Below the pieces are notes generated by a model. It saw only the letters and a program-made list of their open reading frames with translations, did not search any database and was not told the origin of the DNA. A stretch of 64,000 nucleotides of DNA from JBBSEX01 sp038239345 (GTDB taxonomy: Bacteria; Acidobacteriota; Terriglobia; Bryobacterales; Bryobacteraceae): contig JBBSEX010000003.1 in NCBI GenBank assembly GCA_038239345.1, positions 304,158 through 368,157 on the forward strand, read 5' to 3'. A program made the position numbers and the translations under genes. Below, piece by piece: positions 25,962 through 35,368 of the stretch (position 1 is its first letter; each line of letters begins with the position of its first letter).

Positions 25962-27012
25962 GGCCGCTTTTCCCCGAATGCCGAAGTAATCCAAGCCGCA
26001 CCAAGCTCTCGGCAGTAGCGATAATCGCGTCTTCGTTCGATCGCGGCGTCCACCCCAGCACCCGCTTGGCCTTCGCATTAGTGGCGCTTTTCAACTTACC
26101 CAGCTCGGGAAGAATCTGCTTAATCGGAGGGTCAAAAACGGAAACCAGCCGCACCAGCCAATTGGGCAAGACGCGCATTGGGACCCGTTGCGCCGCGTCG
26201 CCCATGCGCGCCTTCAACAACCGCGCGATGTCGTGGAAGCTAATGAAGTCGCCCGCCACGGCCAGGAAACGCTCGCCCTTCGCCGCCGGATTAGTCATGG
26301 CGCGCAAGTGCAAGTCCGCCACATCCCGCACATCGACGATGCCAAAGGATAGTTGCGGCGCGCCCGGCATCGCCCCGTCCATTAAACGCTTGACGATTTC
26401 AATGGAGGTGGAATAATCCGCGCCCAGAACTGGCCCGAATACACCCACCGGATTGACTACCGAGAGTTCCAAAGCACCGCCCTCACGGGAGATGAAGTCC
26501 CACGCCGCGCGCTCTGCCAAGGTCTTTGACTTGGCATAGGCGGTGACATCGGGGCCGTCCGGATCGGTCCAATTCTCCTCGGAAAACGGCTGGGCCATTG
26601 GCGCTTGCCCGTAACCGATCGCGGCGAACGACGACGTCAGGACAACGCGTTTCACTCCCTCATCTCGCGACGCCCGCAGTACCCGCAACGCACCTTCCCG
26701 CGCCGGGATTATCAATTCGTCTTCGTGTTTGGGCACGCTCAGCGGGAACGGCGAAGCCACGTGGAGCACGAAGTCGCAACCCTTGGCCGCTTCCGCCCAG
26801 CCTCCATCGGACATCAGATCGGCGGCGGCGAATGCCAGTGCCTGGCCTGGATCCGCGGCGCCTCCCGCCTGTAGCATCGCCCTCACTTCCGGTTCCCGCT
26901 GCAAGGAACGAATCGTAGTCCGCACCCGATAGCCCGCGTCCAAAAGCTGCAGGATGCAGTGAGCCCCGATGAATCCCGAACCTCCAGTAACAAGAACTAA
27001 TTCGCCACTCAT
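25951..27012 (-). CDS. NAD-dependent epimerase/dehydratase (extended SDR, dihydroflavonol reductase-like)
   Basis: 353 residues. The NAD(P)-binding motif GGSGFIG is at 10-16, the HVAS motif near 89, a catalytic Ser in LTSSFAAIG near 127, and Tyr/Lys in YAKSK near 160. This is the layout of extended SDRs related to dihydroflavonol-4-reductase and 3-beta-HSD that reduce carbonyls or epimerise sugars. It is preceded by a TetR gene on the same strand and followed by the broken epimerase-like gene with overlapping ends. The trio looks like a TetR-controlled detoxification or reduction operon that has lost its last member. Exact substrate unknown. Confidence 0.88.
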   Translation of the reverse strand: MSGELVLVTGGSGFIGAHCILQLLDAGYRVRTTIRSLQREPEVRAMLQAGGAADPGQALAFAAADLMSDGGWAEAAKGCDFVLHVASPFPLSVPKHEDELIIPAREGALRVLRASRDEGVKRVVLTSSFAAIGYGQAPMAQPFSEENWTDPDGPDVTAYAKSKTLAERAAWDFISREGGALELSVVNPVGVFGPVLGADYSTSIEIVKRLMDGAMPGAPQLSFGIVDVRDVADLHLRAMTNPAAKGERFLAVAGDFISFHDIARLLKARMGDAAQRVPMRVLPNWLVRLVSVFDPPIKQILPELGKLKSATNAKAKRVLGWTPRSNEDAIIATAESLVRLGLLRHSGKSGREH

Positions 27013-27043
27013 GCCGGTCTCCCCTACAAAAGTCTAACACCAG

Positions 27044-27057
27044 ACCGAATGTTCGTT
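27044..27057. promoter_or_regulatory. Imperfect palindrome between tetR-type and SDR genes, possible operator
   Basis: ACCGAATGTTCGTT contains the palindrome CGAA-TG-TTCG (27046-27055), with one mismatch in the outer pairs. It lies 32 nt upstream of the SDR start codon, in the position of an operator for the neighbouring TetR protein. A single site, so weak support. Confidence 0.3.
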
Positions 27058-27639
27058 CTAGTCAACCGCGCGAACCGATTCCCACACCTTCTCCGCCACA
27101 GCCCGCAAAACACCCGGCGTCAAAACTCGAGGCTGTTTCGCCAGCCGCGCCGCCAAACCTAGTGTCAGTTCCTGGATCACCGCGGGAGGCAGATCGTTCA
27201 ACACACCGCCCTTCAACCGGCTCCGGAAACGCCGCTCAAACTCCGTCCGGTTCTTATCCGATTTCGATTTCTTCTCCGGAACACAAACGAAGCCCGCGCT
27301 CTCATACTGATCCAGAAAACGTAATTCCCGCAGATGCAAGCGGTAAAAGTGATATGTGTTGGTCCACACTCGTATCAGCGCGTCCTTCGCATCCATTTCC
27401 GCGGAATAGCCATCCAGAAGTCTAGCCCGCTTCAGCGCCCGGATTCGTTCATATAGAGCCTGGATAATCTCTTCCTTGCTGGCGAAATGATGATAGATCA
27501 CGCCCGCGCTCGCCCCGGATCGCTCTGCGATAAGCGACATCGGCGCCTCATGAAAACCCCGCTCCACCACCACGTCGAGCATGGCGTTCAGAATGGCATC
27601 CCGCTTATTGGGTTTCGCTTTGGATCGCACGCCCTTCAT
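27058..27639 (-). CDS. TetR/AcrR family transcriptional regulator
   Basis: 193 residues with the TetR helix-turn-helix at about 12-58: KRDAILNAMLDVVVERGF, MSLIAERSGASAGVIYHHF and SKEEIIQALYERI match the family core. The C-terminal ligand domain is divergent. It is followed 45 nt later by the SDR gene in the same direction, so it likely controls that operon, probably as a repressor released by a small ligand. The ligand is unknown. The gene is intact. Confidence 0.92.
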   Translation of the reverse strand: MKGVRSKAKPNKRDAILNAMLDVVVERGFHEAPMSLIAERSGASAGVIYHHFASKEEIIQALYERIRALKRARLLDGYSAEMDAKDALIRVWTNTYHFYRLHLRELRFLDQYESAGFVCVPEKKSKSDKNRTEFERRFRSRLKGGVLNDLPPAVIQELTLGLAARLAKQPRVLTPGVLRAVAEKVWESVRAVD

Positions 27640-27832
27640 TCTTCCACGCCGGGCAACGGGCTGCTTCTATTCCCGAACCCCGCATCGGCCAAGAAACACC
27701 CGCGATACATGGCTCGCGCGCGATCGAAGCGGAGGTTTTTGATGCAGTCGTATACTTTAGAAACCCGCGCACCCATGCATGTCTGATATATCCCGATTCC
27801 GTCTAGAAGACTATTAAACTCAACAGAACGTT

Positions 27833-28474
27833 ATGGAAGCAACCCCGACGCTCGTCATCAATTATTACAGTGGATTTAAGCAGAATGTCGTGGACGTAAC
27901 CGATCTCACATCAATCGCTGCGGCTGGAAAACGCGTCCGCTAAGAGTTTGGCCGCCTCAACGTGCTGATCCAAAATGCGGCCATCACGACGACCAGCGAC
28001 CAAGCGCAAACTTTTGAGGAGTACGTGGCGGCAACCCGACCGAGCGTCGTCTCCCTCGCCGAGATGCGCGCTGTCTGGGACACGAACGTGTTCGGTGTGC
28101 TCGCCGTGTATCAGGCGATGTTGCCGATCCTGCGGGACACGCCGAACTCTCGCATCATCAACATCTCTAGCGGTGCTGGTTCGCTGACACTGGCTTCTGA
28201 TCCGAACTCTCCACTGCGCGCCATGTTCAACGCTTCTTATTCGGCCTCAAAGACCGCTCTCAACGGCTTGACGGTCGCAATGGCGATCGAACTGGAGGCC
28301 GAAGGTATCAAGGTGAACGCCGTATCCCCCGGCTACACCAAGACGAGGATGAGCCCGGCCGGCACGGATACAGTTGAGGAAGGTGCCGCCGAGGCCGTAC
28401 GCCTTGCGCTGCTAGGATCGGAAGGGCCAACCGGTACGTTCACGCACGCCACAATGGGTGCACTTCCGTGGTGA
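27833..28474 (+). pseudogene. Truncated short-chain dehydrogenase with a nonsense codon
   Basis: A single frame from ATG 27833 reads NVVDVTDLTSIAAAGKRVR, then TAA at 27941-27943, then EFGRLNVLIQNAAITTT and on through INISSGAGS, YSASKTALNG and NAVSPGYTKTRM to a stop at 28474. Intact relatives read R-E-E-F-G here, so GAA or CAA became TAA. The N-terminal TGxxxGIG nucleotide-binding motif is missing too. The catalytic Ser and YxxxK remain. Without cofactor binding the remnant (open from 27962, 170 codons) should be inactive. Confidence 0.82.
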
Positions 28475-28628
28475 TCTGAATATGCGTGGCGTTCACCAAG
28501 ATGCAAACCAGACGTTCGTTGAACGTGATCACAGGATAAGCTTCGCGGATTATTTTTTTAACGTAGAGGTGTACTCGCAGGGATTGCAGGCTGCCTCCGG
28601 GAAGTAGGTGTTGCATAATTTTCGTTGT

Positions 28629-29118
28629 TCAGGTGAGTTGTTTGACGGTGTCGCTCCAGATGCAGTATGTCCAGATGCGCGAGAACGGCCCGTGCGCCTT
28701 GCAGTCTTCTACTGCGAGATCGATCGCGGTCGGTGCGTCTCATCGGTGGTGACGTCTGAAAGGTACATCGCGAAGTCTTTGTTGAAGTACAGGAGGAGGT
28801 CCACGGGCGCGCCGTTGGTAATGTAGGTTTTCTTTTGTTTCTGGTGGATGATGGCTTCCATCGCTCTTGGCCCTCTGTCGTGGGGGTCCGGGACGCCGTA
28901 GCTGTCCAAGCCCGTGGTGGCGAGGGCCTCTGCCTGCTGTCGTGGTACGACTTCGGCGAGCTCGAAGAAATACGCATTGCCTTCGATGGTGCACTTGATG
29001 TCCGGGAATGGTGGCGGGCAGGAAGTGATGGAGTTAGCGTCGATCGCGAGGCCGCTCTGGGTTGCAAACCCGCCGACATGAGGCGCTCGCGTGCTTCCTT
29101 CTCTTGTGACGTGGTCAT
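28629..29118 (-). pseudogene. Unrecognised small gene broken by two frameshifts
   Basis: ATG 29118 follows GGAGGA with an 8-nt gap, a strong start. It reads MTTSQEKEARERLMSAGLQ, then moves to a frame giving TQSGLAIDANSITSCP, PFPDIKCTIEGNAYFFELAE, TGLDSYGVPDPHDRGPRAME, LLLYFNKDFAMYLSDVTTDE, then a second shift near 28705-28720 and AIDLAVEDCKAHGPFSRIWT to the TGA at 28629. Rejoined, the protein has about 155 residues. PD followed about 14 residues later by FELAE recalls the spacing of PD-(D/E)xK nucleases, but the Lys is lacking. A small lipoprotein gene lies 22 nt upstream. Function unknown. Confidence 0.65.
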
Positions 29119-29140
29119 CGAGCCGATTCCTCCGGTTTAC

Positions 29141-29302
29141 TTACGAGTACTTCCAGACGATCAACCCCTCGCGGGGTGCTAACCAATTCCCCAATCCCTG
29201 CCTCAAACAGTGGATCTCCCCCGCGGGTGGACGGTCACATCCAACCGTAAACAGGCCGGTTATAATCAGAGCTCCTAATATCATCCAACTTTGTTTCGTC
29301 AT
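29141..29302 (-). CDS. Small predicted lipoprotein (53 aa)
   Basis: Too short for routine calling. The minus-strand ATG at 29302 has GGAG about 8 nt upstream. The product starts MTKQSWMILGALIITGLFTV followed by GC-DRPPAGE: a basic N-terminus, a hydrophobic helix and a lipobox (TVGC), so Cys22 would be lipidated after export. The mature part is only about 32 residues and has a second Cys. It lies 22 nt upstream of the twice-frameshifted gene and overlaps the preceding 65-codon frame by ATGA, which hints at a small operon. Role unknown; entry-exclusion or immunity-like lipoproteins have this size, but that is only an idea. Confidence 0.55.
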   Translation of the reverse strand: MTKQSWMILGALIITGLFTVGCDRPPAGEIHCLRQGLGNWLAPREGLIVWKYS

Positions 29303-29496
29303 TCAGCACGCTCCTCTGGATCGCTTTTCCCTTTCGCTCTATCCCGGGGCAAATAGGTTGCACTGAAATATATGCTGCGCGCGCAAACTCCCGCGCAAAC
29401 TAACCGGGAGACGGTGTTTTCGCCGGCACCACCCTTCTGCGAAACCATTGATGACCGCCATGCTCTGAAGATAAGACGATCCGTTTCTTCGTCCAT
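29299..29496 (-). CDS. Doubtful 65-aa ORF coupled to the lipoprotein gene
   Basis: Its stop overlaps the lipoprotein start as ATGA, the usual sign of translational coupling. The product (MDEETDRLIFRAWRSSMVSQ...) has no recognisable domain and the start has only a weak ribosome-binding site (CTGGA). It may be a chance frame. Confidence 0.25.
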   Translation of the reverse strand: MDEETDRLIFRAWRSSMVSQKGGAGENTVSRLVCAGVCARSIYFSATYLPRDRAKGKSDPEERAE

Positions 29497-29629
29497 TCCA
29501 GAAATAGCGATTGCGTTCTTTATGTATTGAGGTTGATACTCTCCAGAGATTTCGCCCTTTCGTTATTTCCTGATCTGAGAAGATACAAGCTCACGGTCTA
29601 GTCCAGCATCGACGCTTTAGGGAGAACGA
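29303..29629. other. Stretch between the lipoprotein gene and the type III mod gene
   Basis: Apart from the doubtful 65-codon frame on the minus strand, nothing is called. AGGGAG lies just before the mod start at 29630. No repeat tract of the kind that drives phase variation and no RNA gene was seen. Confidence 0.4.
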
Positions 29630-31802
29630 ATGGCTCGGTTAACGGAGCAGGAGCAGCAGGAAGTAATCCGGATTGTGGAAGCAGGGAAGCCGCTGCCGGA
29701 TAAGTACAGGTTTCTGCTGTTTGAGGACAAGCGTGAGGTTGAGCTTGTTTGGAATGGGAAGACGAACGAGGTCTGTAACGTCGTCCTGCCATTTCAGGTG
29801 ATCGAGCAGGTGGACGAGCCGCGCGCGGAGAAGCCGGAGGATACGGCGGCGCAGCGCGAGATGTTCGATCCGCGCGGACGGCAGTTGAAGGGTTGGACTA
29901 ACAAGCTCATCTGGGGTGATAACAAGCTCATCCTGAGCAGCCTGAAGAATGGGCCACTGCGCGAGGAGATCGAGGCGCAAGGTGGATTGAAGCTTATCTA
30001 TATCGACCCGCCCTTTGACGTGGGGGCGGATTTCTCGATGGATATTGAAGTTGGCGAACAGATCTTTACCAAGAAGCCGAGCATCTGAGGAAATTGCTTT
30101 CCGCGACACTTGGGGCAACGGCACCGATTCATTCCTCGCGATGTTGTTCGAGCGTATAAAGCTCATGTACGACCTCCTTGCGGAGGACGGAACAATATAC
30201 GTTCATATCAATCAAGATATGCTCCCGTTGGTAAGAGGCGTTCTTGATGAAATTTTCGGTCGTGAGAATCACCTAAACGACGTGGTCTGGCACTTTGAAA
30301 ACAAGCCAAAGTTCAGTTTCTCGAAGGTGCTGCCTGGCGATTGGGAATGTATCTGTGCGTATGCGAAGCATTTCGGCAAACACCTCTTGAGTCATCAGCT
30401 TGTTCCGGTTAAAGAAGTGCAGATGCAAGCTATCGTCGCGTGGGATCCCGTGGCGAAAAAGAGAGTCGCTAAGCGTGACGCGCAGGGCGATATTATTTAC
30501 GAAGAGCGGACAGATAAGCTGATGGGCGCAATGTGGACATTGCCGATTATTCACCCAATTGCTCACGAGCGACTCAATTACCCTACTCAGAAACCAGAAA
30601 GTCTCATAGAAAGGCTCATCAAGGTGTCGTCTCGCGAGGGGGACCTAATCGCTGATTTTTTCGGAGGTTCAGGAACGACGGCATCGGTAGCAGAGCGTCT
30701 TGGCCGTAAATGGATTGCGAGTGACCTCGGGAAGTTCGCAGTTCACACGACTCGAAAACGCCTAATTGGTGTTCAACGGGCCTTGAGATCATCTGGTAAG
30801 GACTATCGGGCTTTCGAGATTCTCAATCTTGGCAAGTATGAGCGCCAGCACTTCGTGGGCGTAAATCCAAACCTACGTGAGGCAGAGCAAGCGGCACAAC
30901 TGGCAAAGAAGGAAGCCGAATTCCTTGACCTTATTCTAAATGCCTACCGGGCCGAGAAGACGACCGGGTTCGCAATATTCCACGGCAAGAAAGCCGGACG
31001 CCTCGTGAGTGTCGGCCCGGTGAATCTCCCTGTTACCCGCTTGTACGTGGAGGAGGTGATTGCGGAGTGCCGTCAAAAACGAATCACCCGCGTAGATATC
31101 CTGGGCTTCGAGTTCGAGATGGGTTTGTTTCCCAACGTCTTGCAGGATGCTTCAGCCAAGGGCATCGACATTGCGCCGAAGTACATTCCGCGTGAGGTCT
31201 TCGACAAACGTGCGGTTGAGAAGAATCAGGTGGCGTTCCATGATGTCAGCTATATCGAAGTGACGCCTCGCTTTGATGGCAATAAGGTTGCCGTCGAGCT
31301 GACCGACTTCAACGTCTTCTACTCGCAGGATTCGGTAAAGCAGGCGGAGGAGTCGCTCAAGGATAAGGCGAGCAAGATCGTCGTAGACAATGGGCAGATC
31401 GTCAAGGTCAGCAAGGATGCCAAGGGCATCATCGCGAGAGAGCGGCTGACCCAAAGCTGGAAAGACTGGATCGACTACTGGGCGGTGGACTTCGACTTCG
31501 AGAGCAAGAAAGAGTTCATTCGCAAGGCCGTCGCGCCGGAGGTGAACCCGTCGCTCGCCGGAATGGAGCCTGACCAGATGGGGCTCGAAACTTACGAAGA
31601 GGTTTGGACCGGCGACTATATCTTCGAGAACGAGTGGCAGAGCTTCCGCACGAAACGGGACCGTTCGCTGGAGTTCACCAGTGTGTACAAGGAGTGTGTA
31701 CCGGGACGCCGCAAGATTGCCGTCAAGGTGGTGGACATCTTTGGCAACGACACGATGACGATTGTTGAAGTCACCATTGGAACCGGAAAGGCAAAACGCT
31801 AA
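29630..31802 (+). pseudogene. mod: Type III restriction-modification DNA methyltransferase (Mod), frameshifted
   Basis: The first frame (29630-30088) has 152 residues and holds the catalytic DPPF at 126-129 within LIYIDPPFDVGADF. It stops at TGA 30086-30088 after FTKKPSI. The homologous reading continues in another frame with EEIAFRDTWGNGTDSFLAM and runs to 31802 with the target-recognition region, FFGGSGTTA (SAM-binding motif I) and YPTQKP. DPPF before FGGSG is the beta-class N6-adenine methyltransferase order. Relatives read PSI-L-EEIAF, so about 2 nt are missing at 30085. Split this way, neither half carries both active-site motifs. The following res gene overlaps its stop (TAATG). Confidence 0.85.
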
Positions 31803-34474
31803 TGGGGCTGCATCCTGAGTTTCCCGAATCGCCTTACGTGGTCCTCGATCCTTCCGTACGCTGGTTTCCAGCGGACGAAGCGTTACGCGAGCGCAGTGCC
31901 GACCACCTGATGCCGCCGATGGTGCCGGCCTTGCGTCGCAAGGTGAAAGATTGGCGCGATAGCGAATACGCGGGAGCGGCAGAGACGAGCCGTTGGCTGC
32001 TGAAATGGTGGTTTGAGACGGAACACCTGATGCCGCAAGCGGATGGCAGCATGGCGACATTCCAGTATTACTTCGCGCAGCGCGAGGCCGTAGAGACAAT
32101 CATCTACCTGCATGATGTGGCGGGAGTGCAGGACAAGTACGACCTAATGAAGGTAGCTGAATCCCGCGCCGTATCTGCCGGGATGTTCGATGAGGACTGG
32201 CGTCGCTGGGTGGTGAAGATGGCGACGGGCGCGGGCAAGACAAAGGTGTTGAGCCTTGTGCTGGCATGGAGCTACTTCCACAAGCTCTATGAGGCAGACA
32301 GCGACCTTGCACGAAACTTTCTGGTGATTGCTCCGAACATCATCGTGCTGGACAGACTGTACAAGGATTTCGCGGGGCTCCGCATCTTCCTGAAAGATGA
32401 CCCGGTGCTGCCGGATAACGGGTTTGCTGGTCAGAATTGGCGCGACGATTTCCAACTGACGTTGCATGTACAGGATGAGGTCCGAGTAACCAACCCTGTC
32501 GGCAACATCTTCCTGACGAATATCCATCGCGTGTATGCGGGCAATGAGACGACGCCAACCGCCGACGATGATGACACGATGAACTACTTTCTTGGAACTC
32601 GTCCGACTGGAGCAACGACTGACTCGAAGGTTGACCTGGGCGTAATCGTGCGGGAGATAAACGAGCTTGTGGTGCTCAACGATGAGGCGCACCACATTCA
32701 CGATAAGGATATTGAGTGGTTCAAGTCGATACAGGACATCGACAACCGTCTGAAGCTGAAAGATGCGCGTCTGTCCCTGCAAATCGATGTGACGGCCACT
32801 CCAAAACATAACAAGGGTGCGATCTTTGTTCAGACGATCTCTGACTATCCGCTGGTGGAAGCTATCGCCCAGAACGTGGTGAAGCATCCCGTACTGCCAG
32901 ACGCCCCGAGCCGTGCGAAGCTGATACCGCGCGATAGCGTTAAATTCACTGAGCGGTGGGCGGACTACATCAACCTCGGCGTAATTGAGTGGCGCAAGGT
33001 GTACACCGAACACGAAAAGCTCGGTAAGAAAGCCATCCTTTTCGTCATGACCGACGACACAAAGAATTGTGACGACGTAGCTGCCTTTCTTGAGGGCAAC
33101 TACCCCGATCTGAAAGATGCCGTGCTGACCATTCACACCAAACCGAATGGGGATATATCCGAGGCTGCATCGGGCAAGAACAAAGACGAACTGACGAAGT
33201 TGAGGAAGGAAGCCAACGAGATCGATGGCTGGGAGTCTCCGCATAAGGCTGTCGTGTCCGTGATGATGTTGAAGGAAGGCTGGGATGTTCGAAACGTAAC
33301 GACCATCGTCGGGCTGCGAGCATATGCGGCTCCGAGCGACATTCTGCCCGAACAGACGCTGGGGCGTGGTCTTCGCAAGATGTATGCGGGTGGGATTGAG
33401 GAATACGTCAGCGTCGTAGGCACGGATGCGTTCATGGAGTTTGTTGAGCGCATTACGGCTGAGGGTGTGGTGCTGGATCGCAAACCGATGGACGCGGGAT
33501 CGAAGGGCGCTGCGCCTCTGATCGTTGAATTGGACGAGGACAAGGATGAAGAACAGCTTGCGGCGCTGGATTTCGAGCTGCCTGTTCTTACTCCGCGCGT
33601 CTACCGGGAGTACAAGAGCCTTGCCGAACTGGATGTGAAGGCGCTTGAGTATCAAAGCGTGATCTATCGGGAATTCAGCGAGGAAGAGCAGCGAGAGATC
33701 GTGTTCCGCGACGTGGCGAAGGGCGAGATTACCCATACGACGATTCTGGACACAGCAGGGGTAGCGGACTACCGGAGCGTGATCGGTTATTTTGCTCAGA
33801 CGATGATGCGCGATCTGCGTTTGGTGGGCGGGTACGACGTGTTGTACGGCAAGGTGAAGCAATTTGTCCGCGATGAACTGTTTGGTCGTGAGGTGGACCT
33901 GGAAGACCCAAACACACTGCGGAACCTTTCGGAGATTGAGGTGTCGCGGGCGATTCTTGAGGGCTTCAAGAAGGCAATTAACAATCTGACCGTTCGTCAG
34001 AAGGGCGATGCGGAAATTCGCGACCGAATCAAGCTGCGCGACACTCGGCCCTTCGTGGTCAAAGATCAGAGCTACGTCATCTCGGATAAAAGCCTATTCA
34101 ATCGCACAGTCGGCGACAGCGGTTTGGAGTTGGAGTTCGCGGCGTTCCTGGCAAGGTGCAACGACGTGTCGGCCTTCGCAAAAAACTACATGGCCGTGGG
34201 GTTCAAGCTCGACTACGTGAAGGCGAGCGGTGATATTTCGACTTACACTCCAGACTTCTTTGTGCGTCATAGCGACGGCGCGGTATGGATTGTGGAGACG
34301 AAGGGTCGCGAGGACTTGAATGACCCGGGCAAGTGGGAACGGCTGAAGCAATGGTGTATCGACGCCTCCGCGCTTGATGGCGGCCAGCAGTACAAGCCGC
34401 TGTTCGTCCGTGAGGAGGATTGGGAGAAATACAAACCTAAGACTTTCCAGGACGCAATTGGTGCGTTTGGTTAG
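31802..34474 (+). CDS. res: Type III restriction enzyme, helicase-endonuclease subunit (Res)
   Basis: 890 residues and intact. Superfamily 2 helicase motifs: ATGAGKT (141-147), DEAH in VLNDEAHHIHD (294-297), TATP (331-334), and in the second RecA domain VSVMMLKEGWDVRNV followed by QTLGRGLRKM. The C-terminal nuclease has PDFF then VETKG, a PD...ExK site, near residues 820-840. It would cut DNA in complex with Mod after ATP-driven sliding. Its ATG overlaps the mod stop, so translation is coupled. Because Res needs Mod for site recognition, loss of mod should leave Res inactive and harmless, which may be why it is still intact. No phage or plasmid genes flank it. Confidence 0.92.
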   Translation: MGLHPEFPESPYVVLDPSVRWFPADEALRERSADHLMPPMVPALRRKVKDWRDSEYAGAAETSRWLLKWWFETEHLMPQADGSMATFQYYFAQREAVETIIYLHDVAGVQDKYDLMKVAESRAVSAGMFDEDWRRWVVKMATGAGKTKVLSLVLAWSYFHKLYEADSDLARNFLVIAPNIIVLDRLYKDFAGLRIFLKDDPVLPDNGFAGQNWRDDFQLTLHVQDEVRVTNPVGNIFLTNIHRVYAGNETTPTADDDDTMNYFLGTRPTGATTDSKVDLGVIVREINELVVLNDEAHHIHDKDIEWFKSIQDIDNRLKLKDARLSLQIDVTATPKHNKGAIFVQTISDYPLVEAIAQNVVKHPVLPDAPSRAKLIPRDSVKFTERWADYINLGVIEWRKVYTEHEKLGKKAILFVMTDDTKNCDDVAAFLEGNYPDLKDAVLTIHTKPNGDISEAASGKNKDELTKLRKEANEIDGWESPHKAVVSVMMLKEGWDVRNVTTIVGLRAYAAPSDILPEQTLGRGLRKMYAGGIEEYVSVVGTDAFMEFVERITAEGVVLDRKPMDAGSKGAAPLIVELDEDKDEEQLAALDFELPVLTPRVYREYKSLAELDVKALEYQSVIYREFSEEEQREIVFRDVAKGEITHTTILDTAGVADYRSVIGYFAQTMMRDLRLVGGYDVLYGKVKQFVRDELFGREVDLEDPNTLRNLSEIEVSRAILEGFKKAINNLTVRQKGDAEIRDRIKLRDTRPFVVKDQSYVISDKSLFNRTVGDSGLELEFAAFLARCNDVSAFAKNYMAVGFKLDYVKASGDISTYTPDFFVRHSDGAVWIVETKGREDLNDPGKWERLKQWCIDASALDGGQQYKPLFVREEDWEKYKPKTFQDAIGAFG

Positions 34475-34692
34475 AGTAATAGTTATTTCGCTATTTCACA
34501 TTTAAGACTTACGTGAGAAGCTCTGAATGGGCACCCCGCAACAGGCTTCGACGGTCGGCACCTGGCCCTATTTGTCAAAATCGCAATTGTCAGTCACACT
34601 CCCGCTATTGACAAAATCTTCAATTGATCCAACCACCTGTTTCTCCCTAACCCGTCTTCCGCCGCCCTCCCATGTATAGAGTTGAAGTCGAA

Positions 34693-35367
34693 ATGCCAAC
34701 GCAACGACAGATCGACGCAAACCGCCGTAACGCCGAAAAGAGCACCGGTCCCCGCTCCCAAGAAGGCAAAGCCGTCTCCCGCTTCAACAGCCTCCAGCAT
34801 GGATTGGCCGCCGAGTCCATGGTGCTTCCCTACGAAAACGCCGCCGATTACACCACCCTTCGCAATGAACTTCTCGAATCCAACAATCCCGCCAACCTTC
34901 ACGAACGCATGCTCGTCGATAAGCTCGCGCAATCCTGCTGGCGGATGATGCGTGCCACCGCCGCGGAAACCGGAATCCTCGATAACGGTGTTCGCGGCTT
35001 ACAGAGCCAGATGGAATTGGCTTCGCTCCCGCCGGGCCGCGAAGACGAAGCCGTCGCTGTCTATCTGACCTCGGAAGCAAACGTCAACCTCGATCGATTC
35101 CTGCGCTATCACGCAGCGGCGGAACGTTCTTATTACCGCGCTCTGGAGGCTTTGCGCCGCGCTCAAAATGATCGCCGCCGTCTGCAACGCAACCCCCAAA
35201 TTGGCTTCGTTCCCGAACTTCGCGTGGTAGCTGCTGCCCCGTCGAGTGGTCCGTCCGCAGTAACTCCGTACCTGGAACCACACGCAACCGCCCAGATGAG
35301 TGGAACTTTTGAGATCGCTCCTCGTATCTTCCACAACAGCGTAATGATGCAAAGGGAAGAAACATAG
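34693..35367 (+). CDS. Conserved hypothetical protein of the ANRRNA-STGP family
   Basis: About 224 residues from ATG 34693; a frame open from 34672 adds seven residues. The N-terminus ANRRNAEKSTGPRSQEGKA followed by RFNSLQHGL is a signature seen in many acidobacterial and planctomycete genomes, often in several copies. The rest is helical and charged (LHERMLVDKLAQSCWRMMRA, LDRFLRYHAAAERSYYRALE) with a low-complexity tail. No catalytic residues can be named. Function unknown to me; the basic N-terminus would fit nucleic-acid binding. It is followed 2 nt later by a membrane protein gene. Confidence 0.7.
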   Translation: MPTQRQIDANRRNAEKSTGPRSQEGKAVSRFNSLQHGLAAESMVLPYENAADYTTLRNELLESNNPANLHERMLVDKLAQSCWRMMRATAAETGILDNGVRGLQSQMELASLPPGREDEAVAVYLTSEANVNLDRFLRYHAAAERSYYRALEALRRAQNDRRRLQRNPQIGFVPELRVVAAAPSSGPSAVTPYLEPHATAQMSGTFEIAPRIFHNSVMMQREET

Positions 35368-35368
35368 A

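Noticed and set aside
31152..32099. 315-codon minus-strand frame across the mod/res junction
   Set aside because: Antisense to two conserved coding regions and without its own motifs.
32144..33862. 572-codon minus-strand frame antisense to res
   Set aside because: The plus frame has a full set of helicase and nuclease motifs; the antisense product has none.
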